23,581 bases of DNA from Bacteroidota bacterium (GTDB lineage Bacteria; Bacteroidota; Bacteroidia; Bacteroidales; WCHB1-69), in NCBI GenBank assembly GCA_023392945.1, contig JAEWNB010000010.1:1-23581 (forward strand), given 5' to 3'. Shown here in pieces: positions 1-7,416 of this stretch. Numbering within the stretch: the stretch's first letter is position 1; each line of letters starts with the position of its first letter. Made by a program: the position numbers and the translations under genes. The notes under the pieces were generated by a model, which ran no database searches, had not been told where the DNA came from, and saw only the letters and a program-made list of their open reading frames with translations.

Positions 1-24
1 TGTTAATTGTTTGGTTATCAGCTA

Positions 25-32
25 CAAAAGTA
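25..32 (-). promoter_or_regulatory. Possible -7 box of a leftward gene beyond the left edge
   Basis: Read on the minus strand these bases are TACTTTTG, matching the Bacteroides -7 consensus TAnnTTTG. No TTTG-type -33 element lies at the usual 17-23 base spacing, so only half the promoter is visible. Just upstream on that strand is a tandem 10-mer (plus strand TTAACTCTTT at 61-70 and 71-80). If real, it drives a gene lying left of base 1. Confidence 0.3.
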
Positions 33-60
33 CAAAAATTCTATGATATAACCTATTTTT

Positions 61-80
61 TTAACTCTTTTTAACTCTTT
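61..80. repeat. Tandem 10-bp direct repeat
   Basis: Two exact adjacent copies of TTAACTCTTT at 61-70 and 71-80, about 30 bases upstream of the possible leftward -7 box. They could be a regulator site or simple slippage in AT-rich DNA; nothing else decides it. Confidence 0.4.
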
Positions 81-262
81 AATTTATTGATTACTTGATG
101 ATTAATAATCGAACTCAGGTTATTAAGTTTTATTTGGGTGTTCGTTCCGTCATGCTACGCTTCGCAGTTGGTCTTTTTGCTAAAGCAAATGATGATTTCT
201 AATTATATTTATCATTATGCGCAATCCGGAATCAATTTCTTTTCTTTAAATCTCTTTTTACA

Positions 263-298
263 AAAAAGCCGGCAATAAATAATTATTACCGGCTTTTT
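263..298. terminator. Bidirectional intrinsic terminator after the OmpA-family gene
   Basis: AAAAAGCCGG (263-272) pairs perfectly with CCGGCTTTTT (289-298). An inner A/T stem (274-278 with 283-287) extends the hairpin beyond one mismatch. On the minus strand, the direction of the gene ending at 320, the stem is followed by a T run, as in a Rho-independent terminator. The plus strand is similarly shaped. Confidence 0.85.
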
Positions 299-319
299 AA
301 GCATCTAACCTTAATTAAT

Positions 320-2833
320 TTATTTATCGAATATAATCAAATTCTTTGTCTTATCAATAGTATACGTTCCCCATTCATCTTGAATGTATGTTTCTCCGAT
401 TACAAAAGTAGATGGAAGACCTTTCTTTACAATTACTTTTACATTTTCAGCATAGTCATCGCCAATTCTTATTTCTTTAATATAGAGAACAGAGTTTTCA
501 ATAATAGAACCATCTTCCTGTTTAATAGCTTTATCCTGAAGTTCAAAATCTGCATAAGTAATAATCATATCTTTCAAAAATTGAGTAGCTGCCGGATAAC
601 TCATCATAATATCTGAAGAATTAGGTGCAATTTCAAAGTCAAAAGTTTTGGAATTTGCAATACATGAGCCTTTTACAATATCATTTGTAATCGTAACAGG
701 AACGGTCCTTTGTAAAATAAGTGCAATTGGTTTAACAACTCTTCCAATGCTGTCGCCTTTAGGAACAAAATCAGTACGCAAAACAATAAATTCGGTACGA
801 CGGTTGAGTGCGTTGGCAGCAGCTTGCTCATCAGTCGGCAGAGTTTTGATATAAGCTTCAGTCAACTCAGTGCCTTTTCGGAAAGTATAGCTTTTACCGG
901 CCCATTTTATAGTAATATCATTTTCAATTTTTCTTGGTCTGTATTCTCCATATCCCTTAGGAACAAGTCTTTCCGGGTCTATACCTTTCTTTGTAACCAA
1001 GAAGTCAACACAAGTCTGGGCACGTTTTTGAGAGAGTTCTTCATTGCTTTCGTCAGTCCATTGGTAGTCGGTATGAGAACGAAGTTCCACAACAAGTGTT
1101 GGATTTTTGATCATTATATTATATAAGTACATAAGGGAGTCTTCATATTGTGGTTTTAAATCCCATTTAGCAAGATCATAGAGTATTTCAGGCAACACGA
1201 TAGGTTCTTTCGGGATAGGAGTCAGCACAAAATCCTGTTTAAGGTCTGTATTTTCGGTTAAACCAACTGTAGTTTGAGTAGCTGTATTGTTTTCTTCCCA
1301 GTATTTAGGTTTTGTAACTCTCATATTGTAAGTGGTATTGCCTAAAATTTTGGTTTTATCAAAATAATAGTACCCTTTAATATCTGTTAAAGTTTTGTAT
1401 GAGCTTCCGTCAGAACCGATAATTTCGACCTCTGCACCATCAATATATTGCAGTGTAGCGGCATCTTTAACAAACCCTGCAATTGAATAAACAAGTGGTC
1501 TGAGCACAAAGTAATAAATATCATCACCTCCTCTTCCACCTGGGCGGTTTGAAGAGAAAAATCCTTTTGCAAGATAAGGAGATTTTGATTTAGGGTCAAG
1601 GGATGGCGTTTCATCGTATATCATTCCGATTTCATCCCAACAGGAATTAATCGGCACCATCATATTTTCTGCTAGTTGAAATTGATTATTCTTAAGAGCT
1701 GAAACGAAAATATCAAGTCCTCCCATTCCCACATGACCATCAGAGGAGAAATACAACAAAGAGTCATCTCTCATAGCAGGAAATACTTCTTGTCCGGGAG
1801 TATTCACATTAGGTCCTAAATTAGTAATATTAGAAAATTTGGCCGATTTTTTTGCTCTTGTAGCTTTATAAATATCATAGCCACCATACCCGCCCGGAAT
1901 ATTGGAGGCAAAATATATCGTAAGTTCATCTTCCATAATGAAAGGATGGACATAATTAAAAGAATCAGGTCCCAATTCAACAAGTTCCGGTTCTCCCCAT
2001 GATTTTCCCTTTTTAGAGGTAGCAAAAATATAACATCCCTGAACTTTCTTTTTATCCTGAGGACATTTAGTAATATAGAGAGCACTTCCTTTTTTATTGG
2101 CAGTAGCTTCGCCTTCGTTAACAGATGAATTTAAAATTTCAGATTCATCAAGAGGAAGAATTGGGGACCATTCACCAGGCCATTCCGTATTTTTACTTTT
2201 TGGTTTATCAGATTTGTAGAGATCTGAAAAGGCAACTCCGGTCCATTGGTCGGTTCCTTTTCCGATAGAACCTTCACGATTGGAAGTGAATATCAATTGG
2301 TTTAATTTTTCTGGGTTTCCCCATCTTGGGGCCCATTCATCTTGTTTAGTGTTGAATTTTTTGAAGTTTTCCACTTCAATACGAGTCGGATTCTCCTGCC
2401 ACATTTTAGCTTTTTGACAACCTTCTATCCGAATGTCCACACGGCTATCTTCAGGAGCTCTTTTTTTGTAATTATTATAATATTTGAGAGCCATATCATA
2501 TTCACCTCTTAGATTGTAAATACTTCCAAGGTGAAAGAGAATCATTGGGTTGTCCTTCTGATAATTCTTTTTTTCTAATCTAATGTATTGTTGTTCAGCC
2601 TTTTTCAAATCTCCCATTATACGATAACATTCAGCAATCTGAAAAGTGACTCGTCTGACTTCGATTTGATTTTTGCTGATTTTCTTAATACCATTTTTAT
2701 ATCCATCCAAAGCCTTTTCATACTGGCAATTTTTAAAAGAATAGTCTGCATCTCTTAAGGGTTGCGCTTTTATAGTAGAAAAACCTATAAATAAAACAGA
2801 TAGAAAAACAAGTAATAGCCTGTAAATTCTCAT
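320..2833 (-). CDS. OmpA-family periplasmic protein: TPR, PD40 propeller, CarboxypepD-like domain, OmpA domain and degenerate retropepsin-like tail
   Basis: Predicted secreted envelope protein of 837 residues. The ATG at 2833 is chosen because it begins a clean signal peptide (MRIYRLLLVFLSVLF..., likely cut after KAQ). The frame extends only to a TTG at 2863, inside a hairpin. Domains in order: TPR-like helices (~25-150); a PD40 beta-propeller (~165-445) with repeated YFASN/YFSSD and GGYDIY/GGLDIF/GGDDIY motifs; a carboxypeptidase-regulatory-like beta domain (~450-540); an OmpA peptidoglycan-binding domain (~548-685) with HTD (Asp588) and NRRTEF. The first four match the order known for PorE-type T9SS proteins, but assignment to T9SS is inference. 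The last ~125 residues resemble retropepsin-like proteases without the catalytic Asp (see findings). No lipobox or T9SS sorting domain was seen. It follows secDF in the same direction and ends at a strong terminator. Confidence 0.88.
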   Translation of the reverse strand: MRIYRLLLVFLSVLFIGFSTIKAQPLRDADYSFKNCQYEKALDGYKNGIKKISKNQIEVRRVTFQIAECYRIMGDLKKAEQQYIRLEKKNYQKDNPMILFHLGSIYNLRGEYDMALKYYNNYKKRAPEDSRVDIRIEGCQKAKMWQENPTRIEVENFKKFNTKQDEWAPRWGNPEKLNQLIFTSNREGSIGKGTDQWTGVAFSDLYKSDKPKSKNTEWPGEWSPILPLDESEILNSSVNEGEATANKKGSALYITKCPQDKKKVQGCYIFATSKKGKSWGEPELVELGPDSFNYVHPFIMEDELTIYFASNIPGGYGGYDIYKATRAKKSAKFSNITNLGPNVNTPGQEVFPAMRDDSLLYFSSDGHVGMGGLDIFVSALKNNQFQLAENMMVPINSCWDEIGMIYDETPSLDPKSKSPYLAKGFFSSNRPGGRGGDDIYYFVLRPLVYSIAGFVKDAATLQYIDGAEVEIIGSDGSSYKTLTDIKGYYYFDKTKILGNTTYNMRVTKPKYWEENNTATQTTVGLTENTDLKQDFVLTPIPKEPIVLPEILYDLAKWDLKPQYEDSLMYLYNIMIKNPTLVVELRSHTDYQWTDESNEELSQKRAQTCVDFLVTKKGIDPERLVPKGYGEYRPRKIENDITIKWAGKSYTFRKGTELTEAYIKTLPTDEQAAANALNRRTEFIVLRTDFVPKGDSIGRVVKPIALILQRTVPVTITNDIVKGSCIANSKTFDFEIAPNSSDIMMSYPAATQFLKDMIITYADFELQDKAIKQEDGSIIENSVLYIKEIRIGDDYAENVKVIVKKGLPSTFVIGETYIQDEWGTYTIDKTKNLIIFDK

Positions 2834-2861
2834 AATGTTAAATATTTTGTCTATAAAATTC

Positions 2862-2902
2862 AAGGTCGCTAAATTAGAAAAAAATTCTAAAGTAGCAACC
2901 TT
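2862..2902 (-). promoter_or_regulatory. Long imperfect inverted repeat with embedded promoter-like boxes, secDF-ompA gap
   Basis: An 18-base arm (2862-2879) pairs with 2885-2902 with three mismatched positions, around an AAAAA loop. On the minus strand the same DNA holds a GTTG -33-like element, a 19-base spacer and TAATTTAG (2869-2876), one base off the TAnnTTTG -7 box. It could be a weak terminator for secDF, a promoter for the OmpA-family gene with a palindromic operator, or both. No long T run follows the stem, which weakens the terminator reading. Confidence 0.45.
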
Positions 2903-2912
2903 AATATTTTAT

Positions 2913-5900
2913 TTATTTCTTCAGATCAATTTTGACTCTTTTAATCTTAGATCCAGCCAATTTGAGTAAATCATAAGCAAGAGGAGTGGAAACAAAAATT
3001 GCAGAGTATGTTCCGATGATAATCCCGGCACCCATAGCGAAAATAAATCCGCGGATTACTTCTCCACCAAAAATAAACATAGCAAGCAATGTAGCTATGG
3101 TTGTTCCTGAAGTATTGATAGTACGTCCAAGTGTACTGTTCACGGAGGTGTTGAAATTAGTATAGTTATCACGTTTAGGATAGAGTGCCAAATTTTCACG
3201 GATACGGTCATAAATAACCACAACATTATTAATTGAATATCCAATAACAGTTAATATTGCTGCAATAAAAGACTGGTCAATTTCCATGGAGAAAGGCATG
3301 ATTTTATAGAAAAGAGAAAATAATCCAATGGTAATCAAAGCATCATGCACCAATGAGAAAACCCCACCAACTCCGAATTGCCAATTTTTAAAACGAATAG
3401 CAATATATACAAATATTAAGACAAGCGAAACAAGCACAGCCAAAAAAGCATTGAACACCAATTCACGTGCAATAGTAGGTTGTACTTTTTGCGTACTTTG
3501 AATCCCTCGAGGGTCGTTTTGCTGAATAAAATCATCTTGAGAAATATTAGATTTTAGATAAAATCCTTTCAATGCATTATATAGTTTAACCTCACATTCT
3601 TTATCAACAGCAGGATCAGTTTCATTAATTTTGTAGTTGGTAGTAATTCTAACCTGATCATTTCCACCAAAGGTTTTAACTTCAGGGCTTCCGCCAAATT
3701 CCTTCGCAATAGCTGCTCTTACATCAATAGTTTTAATTTGCTGGTCAAATCTGACTACATAATTTCTACCACCGGTAAAGTCAATTCCAGGTTTTAATCC
3801 GAGAGTGAATAAAGAAATAATGGAAATAAGCATTAATGCACCTGAAAAAATGTAAAAGATCTTTTTAGTTTTGATAAAATCAAATTTAGTATTGATAAAT
3901 GCATTAATGGTAGTTTTAGTTCCGAATGGAATATTTTTTCCTTTTGCAATTCTGTTTTCAAAAATAATTCTTGAAATAAAAATGGCAGTAAACATTGAGG
4001 AAAGGATACCAATGATAAGAGATGTTGCAAATCCTTGGATCGGACCTGAACCAAATATATAAAGGGCAATAGCAGTGATAAGTGTTGTTACCTGTCCGTC
4101 AATAATAGCAGAATAAGCATTTTTATATCCTTCATCAAGGGCAATTCTCAATCCTTTTCCTGCCCGAATTTCTTCACGAATACGCTCATAGATAATTACA
4201 TTCGCATCTACCGCCATACCCATTGTAAGAACGATACCCGCAATACCCGGCAATGTTAACACAGCACCAAGGGAAGCAAGAATACCGATAATAAAGAAAA
4301 CGTTGGTAAATAATGCTAAGTCGGCAACAAAACCTGCACGACTGTAATAAAGGATCATATAGAGCAGAACCAACACAAACGCCAATAAGAAAGATAACAA
4401 ACCGGCATTGATAGATTCTTTACCAAGAGTAGGTCCAACAACTTCAGATTGGACAATATTTACTCCGGCTTCGAGGTTCCCCGAGTTTAGAACTGTTGCA
4501 AGGTCCTTTGCTTCATCAATAGTGAAATTTCCAGAAATTTCACTATTTCCGTTAGGAATTTCAGTATTAATTCTCGGATAAGAATATACTTGTTCATCAA
4601 GAACAATCGCAATAAAAGTAGTCTTTGATTTGTTATCAACAGCGGCACGCGTGATTTTACGCCATTCATCAGAAGCCTGGTCTTCCATTGACATTGTTAC
4701 AACAACTCTGTTGTTTTGGTCAACATCCTGTCGGGCAGAACGCACTACTCTAGCACCGCCGATTGTTTCAGAACTTAATTTAGGTCCTATGCGGTCATTA
4801 TTCTTTTTGAGGGGCACTAATGGATAAGCATTGCCAAAATCTTTATTTGAAGTACCCCAATAGAAAACAACATTGTTATTTCCCAGTAATCTGTTCAGTT
4901 CCGGCAATAAAACGATTACCTCTTTCATCTCAGCTTCTTTGAAAAAGGCAATTGCCACGCCGTCACTACCTGATGAGGCTTTGCTAAGTATAGGTCCTAC
5001 TCCGCTCTTTTGTGCCGTTTCATCATTTTTTGTCAAAGAATCAATAGCAAGTGTAGCGGAATCTGCAGATAAAGAATCTGCCAATAAAGAATCTGTCGGA
5101 ACTACTTCACCGCTTGCTGCAGCTTTTCTAGCTTTTAGTTGCTCTCCTAATTGCAAGTCAGCAAGTCTGAATGCTTCCTGAATTGTTCCACCGTTTACAG
5201 GGTCATTGTATACTTCCCAAAATTCAAGCTTTGCAGTACTTTTTAACAGATCGGTAACACGTTCCGGTTCCTTGATACCCGGGAGTTCTACCAAAATACG
5301 ACCGCCTTGTAAGCGTTGTATATTTGGAGATGCAACACCAAAACGGTCAATACGAGTACGCAAAATCTTAAAAGTACGGTCGATGATATCGTTGGATTCT
5401 GTTTGAATAAAAGTTATAATTTCTTTGTCAGAAGCATTTTTTATTCCTGAACGCTCCCCAAAATAAGTACGTAAAAGAGCATTATTTAAACCTAGGGAAG
5501 CTTTTTCCTGATTAAACTGCTTAACAAAAATATCAATAAAATCTCCGTTAGTTTCTTTATAGGTAACTTGTGCTTTTTCAAAACTATTTTTGAAAAGCTG
5601 GTCATCAGTATTGATAGCCAAGCTCTTCAGAACGTCAGGAATGGAAATCTCAAGGGTAACATTCATACCGCCCTTTAAGTCAAGACCTAAGTTCAATTCT
5701 TTATACTTACACTCTTTATAAGTCATTCCCAGAAAAACCGAAGAATCTTTCATCTTGGAGAGAAAATGGGTTTCTCTTTCAGAATAAATGGAATCCCTAA
5801 TCTGTTTTTCAAGCATCGGATCCCCATTAGACAATTTTATTATATCTTTTCCGACAACAGGATCATCTATAACTTCCTGTGCAAATTTCTTGGCATCTTT

Positions 5901-5996
5901 TTCTACAGACCAGGTGATGAAAGAAAATGATAAGCAATACACGCAAACTAATGCAATGAGTATTGTAAAAAAAAGAATCAAACCTTTGTTACGCAT
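2913..5996 (-). CDS. secDF: Protein translocase subunit SecDF (fused SecD and SecF)
   Basis: Inner-membrane partner of SecYEG that uses the proton gradient to pull preproteins into the periplasm. At 1027 residues it is a natural SecD-SecF fusion. The SecD half has an N-terminal membrane helix, LGLDLKGG (103-110), the large periplasmic P1 region and a membrane domain (~528-680) with GMAVDANVIIYERIREE (593-609; Asp597 is the conserved acidic residue). The SecF half begins near 700 with LGLKPGIDFTGG (732-743), followed by a second membrane domain (~845-1010) with GYSINNVVVIYDRIREN (919-935) and conserved Arg958. A low-complexity Ala/Ser/Asp linker (~290-330) interrupts P1. Asn924 stands where SecF usually has Asp. 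A 123-base gap with two -7 boxes separates it from lptB, so it probably has its own promoter. Confidence 0.96.
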   Translation of the reverse strand: MRNKGLILFFTILIALVCVYCLSFSFITWSVEKDAKKFAQEVIDDPVVGKDIIKLSNGDPMLEKQIRDSIYSERETHFLSKMKDSSVFLGMTYKECKYKELNLGLDLKGGMNVTLEISIPDVLKSLAINTDDQLFKNSFEKAQVTYKETNGDFIDIFVKQFNQEKASLGLNNALLRTYFGERSGIKNASDKEIITFIQTESNDIIDRTFKILRTRIDRFGVASPNIQRLQGGRILVELPGIKEPERVTDLLKSTAKLEFWEVYNDPVNGGTIQEAFRLADLQLGEQLKARKAAASGEVVPTDSLLADSLSADSATLAIDSLTKNDETAQKSGVGPILSKASSGSDGVAIAFFKEAEMKEVIVLLPELNRLLGNNNVVFYWGTSNKDFGNAYPLVPLKKNNDRIGPKLSSETIGGARVVRSARQDVDQNNRVVVTMSMEDQASDEWRKITRAAVDNKSKTTFIAIVLDEQVYSYPRINTEIPNGNSEISGNFTIDEAKDLATVLNSGNLEAGVNIVQSEVVGPTLGKESINAGLLSFLLAFVLVLLYMILYYSRAGFVADLALFTNVFFIIGILASLGAVLTLPGIAGIVLTMGMAVDANVIIYERIREEIRAGKGLRIALDEGYKNAYSAIIDGQVTTLITAIALYIFGSGPIQGFATSLIIGILSSMFTAIFISRIIFENRIAKGKNIPFGTKTTINAFINTKFDFIKTKKIFYIFSGALMLISIISLFTLGLKPGIDFTGGRNYVVRFDQQIKTIDVRAAIAKEFGGSPEVKTFGGNDQVRITTNYKINETDPAVDKECEVKLYNALKGFYLKSNISQDDFIQQNDPRGIQSTQKVQPTIARELVFNAFLAVLVSLVLIFVYIAIRFKNWQFGVGGVFSLVHDALITIGLFSLFYKIMPFSMEIDQSFIAAILTVIGYSINNVVVIYDRIRENLALYPKRDNYTNFNTSVNSTLGRTINTSGTTIATLLAMFIFGGEVIRGFIFAMGAGIIIGTYSAIFVSTPLAYDLLKLAGSKIKRVKIDLKK

Positions 5997-6057
5997 TTTT
6001 TATCTATTTGATTATTAATAATTTATTTTTCTTAAAGAGTTTTATTTTTTGAGCCCG

Positions 6058-6073
6058 CAAATATACAAAAATA
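6058..6073 (-). promoter_or_regulatory. Two adjacent -7 boxes upstream of secDF
   Basis: Read on the minus strand, TATTTTTG (6066-6073) is followed directly by TATATTTG (6058-6065). Both fit TAnnTTTG exactly and lie about 60-75 bases before the secDF start. No clear TTTG -33 element was found for either. Placement in the only gap between lptB and secDF supports a secDF promoter. Confidence 0.5.
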
Positions 6074-6119
6074 TTTCTATGAATTTTTATTTATTATTAA
6101 AGTATATAAACTATTATAA

Positions 6120-6854
6120 TTATGGTTTCCTCAATTCAAAATTTCTTCCTAAATATACTTTCTTAACATACTCATCCCCGGCAAGTTCTTCTGAAGTACC
6201 AGATTTTAAGATTCTTCCTTCATAAAGAAGATAGGATCGATCTGTAATTGAAAGGGTTTCATGCACATTATGGTCAGTAATAAGAATTCCAATATTTTTA
6301 TTTTTTAAGGCAGCCACAATATTTTGAATATCTTCAACAGCAATAGGATCAACTCCTGCAAACGGCTCGTCCAATAAAATGAACTTTGGATTAGAAGCCA
6401 GACATCGGGCAATTTCTGTCCTGCGGCGTTCACCTCCGGAAAGATTATTTCCCATGTTTTTCCTAACTTTCTGAATGTTAAATTCAGAAATTAAGCTTTC
6501 CAGCTTATCTTTCTGTTCTGATTTGCTCAATTCAGTAAATTCAAGTACTGCCCTAATATTATCTTCAACACTCAAATTACGAAATACCGAAGCCTCTTGA
6601 GGCAAATAGGCAATTCCCATTTTCGCTCTTTGATACATAGGTAACTTAGTGATATTTTCTTCATTAAGAAAAATTTCTCCTGAAAATGGTTTTATTAATC
6701 CCACAATCATATAAAATGAAGAAGTCTTTCCTGCCCCGTTAGGACCAAGTAAGCCCACAATTTCGCCTTGTTCAACATTAAAAGAGGCGTTGTCAACCAC
6801 TACACGGTTTTTATACTTTTTAACAAGCCCTTCTGTTCTGATAGTTAATTTCAT
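6120..6854 (-). CDS. lptB: LPS export ABC transporter ATP-binding protein LptB
   Basis: Cytoplasmic ATPase that, with LptF and LptG, lifts lipopolysaccharide from the inner membrane into the Lpt bridge. The 244 residues carry a complete nucleotide-binding domain: Walker A GPNGAGKT (37-44), Q-loop Gln86 in YLPQEASVF, signature LSGGE (138-142) followed by RRR, Walker B ILLDEP (159-164) and switch His195. FAGVDPIAVEDIQ after Walker B is typical of LptB rather than of LivG-type relatives. Its ATG overlaps the stop of the upstream SRPBCC gene by four bases (ATGA), indicating translational coupling. LptF/G and LptC are not in this window. Confidence 0.93.
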   Translation of the reverse strand: MKLTIRTEGLVKKYKNRVVVDNASFNVEQGEIVGLLGPNGAGKTSSFYMIVGLIKPFSGEIFLNEENITKLPMYQRAKMGIAYLPQEASVFRNLSVEDNIRAVLEFTELSKSEQKDKLESLISEFNIQKVRKNMGNNLSGGERRRTEIARCLASNPKFILLDEPFAGVDPIAVEDIQNIVAALKNKNIGILITDHNVHETLSITDRSYLLYEGRILKSGTSEELAGDEYVKKVYLGRNFELRKP

Positions 6855-7258
6855 ATTACTTCTTTTTCTGCTTCATTTTTAATCTTTTCAGCCATCAAAT
6901 CAACGAAGTTTTGCATAGGTTTATTGAGCATTGCCGATAAAAAAACGGGGACATCTGCTGTTGCCTCCACTAAAATATCACTTTGCTCTTCTATTCCATT
7001 GATATTTAAAATAATAGTAACTTGAATATTTTTATCATTGTCAGCCTGAAAAATAATTTTTGAAAATTCATGTTTTTCAAGTATGGAAAGAGTCATTGTT
7101 AACAATCCTTGAATGGTAAATTTACACCACTCCTCCGTGGATTCCCAATGCTGAATCTGCTCCGGCAAAAATCTTCCGAAATTGTTAAAATTGTTTAATA
7201 AAGTGAATATTTTTTGATCAGATGCCTGAATATGAACTTTTCTGCTGCTTACTTTCAT
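6851..7258 (-). CDS. SRPBCC-fold (START/polyketide-cyclase-like) protein
   Basis: A 135-residue soluble protein whose pattern fits the SRPBCC helix-grip fold: an N-terminal strand (KVSSRKVHIQAS), a helical stretch with NNFNNFGRFLPEQIQHWES, several amphipathic beta strands and a long C-terminal helix (LSAMLNKPMQNFVDLMAEKIKN). SRPBCC proteins usually bind hydrophobic ligands in a deep cavity, but no ligand can be named. The ATG at 7258 is chosen: a longer frame begins with TTG at 7279, which lies inside a perfect -7 box, whereas an A-rich stretch precedes the ATG. Coupled by a 4-base overlap to lptB, so a link to lipid or LPS handling is plausible inference only. Confidence 0.75.
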   Translation of the reverse strand: MKVSSRKVHIQASDQKIFTLLNNFNNFGRFLPEQIQHWESTEEWCKFTIQGLLTMTLSILEKHEFSKIIFQADNDKNIQVTIILNINGIEEQSDILVEATADVPVFLSAMLNKPMQNFVDLMAEKIKNEAEKEVI

Positions 7259-7276
7259 GCTTTTTTCTTTAAGTTG

Positions 7277-7284
7277 CAAAAATA
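7277..7284 (-). promoter_or_regulatory. -7 box of the SRPBCC-lptB operon
   Basis: Minus-strand TATTTTTG matches TAnnTTTG exactly and lies 18 bases before the ATG at 7258, a typical short leader for this phylum. It excludes the upstream TTG at 7279 as a start, since that codon lies within the promoter. No good -33 element was found. Confidence 0.5.
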
Positions 7285-7330
7285 CATTTTTTGTTGATAA
7301 ATAATCTAGATATTTGTATTGGTTTTTTAT

Positions 7331-7338
7331 TAAATTTG
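7331..7338 (+). promoter_or_regulatory. -7 box upstream of the plug protein gene
   Basis: TAAATTTG matches TAnnTTTG. A TTTG lies at 7313-7316, but the 14-base spacing is shorter than usual. A second, one-off box (TTAATTTG, 7367-7374) lies nearer the ATG at 7417. Which is used cannot be told from sequence. Confidence 0.4.
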
Positions 7339-7416
7339 CAGTTGTTATAGTTTTTTCCTTCCCATTTTAATTTGCGGAAGAGTTTTTCGAGTTAATAACT
7401 TAATATCCAATTTTTT

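Larger units (their letters stand above)
1..319. other. Intergenic region without a convincing gene
   Basis: This stretch contains the possible leftward promoter near the edge, the tandem 10-mer, a GC-richer patch at about 135-190 with a small inverted repeat (TTTGC-TAAA-GCAAA, 176-189), and a strong terminator hairpin at 263-298. A 29-codon plus-strand frame (189-278) runs into that hairpin and has no family features; it is not called as a gene. Confidence 0.6.

Noticed and set aside
189..278. 29-codon plus-strand reading frame
   Set aside because: It runs into the terminator hairpin, has no recognisable family, no promoter, and lies partly in a possible repeat.
2834..2863. Longer N-terminus of the OmpA-family protein from a TTG at 2863
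   Set aside because: The TTG lies in a hairpin arm, and the ATG at 2833 begins a normal signal peptide.
7259..7279. Longer N-terminus of the SRPBCC protein from a TTG at 7279
   Set aside because: The TTG is inside a perfect minus-strand -7 box, so it would not be transcribed as a usable start.
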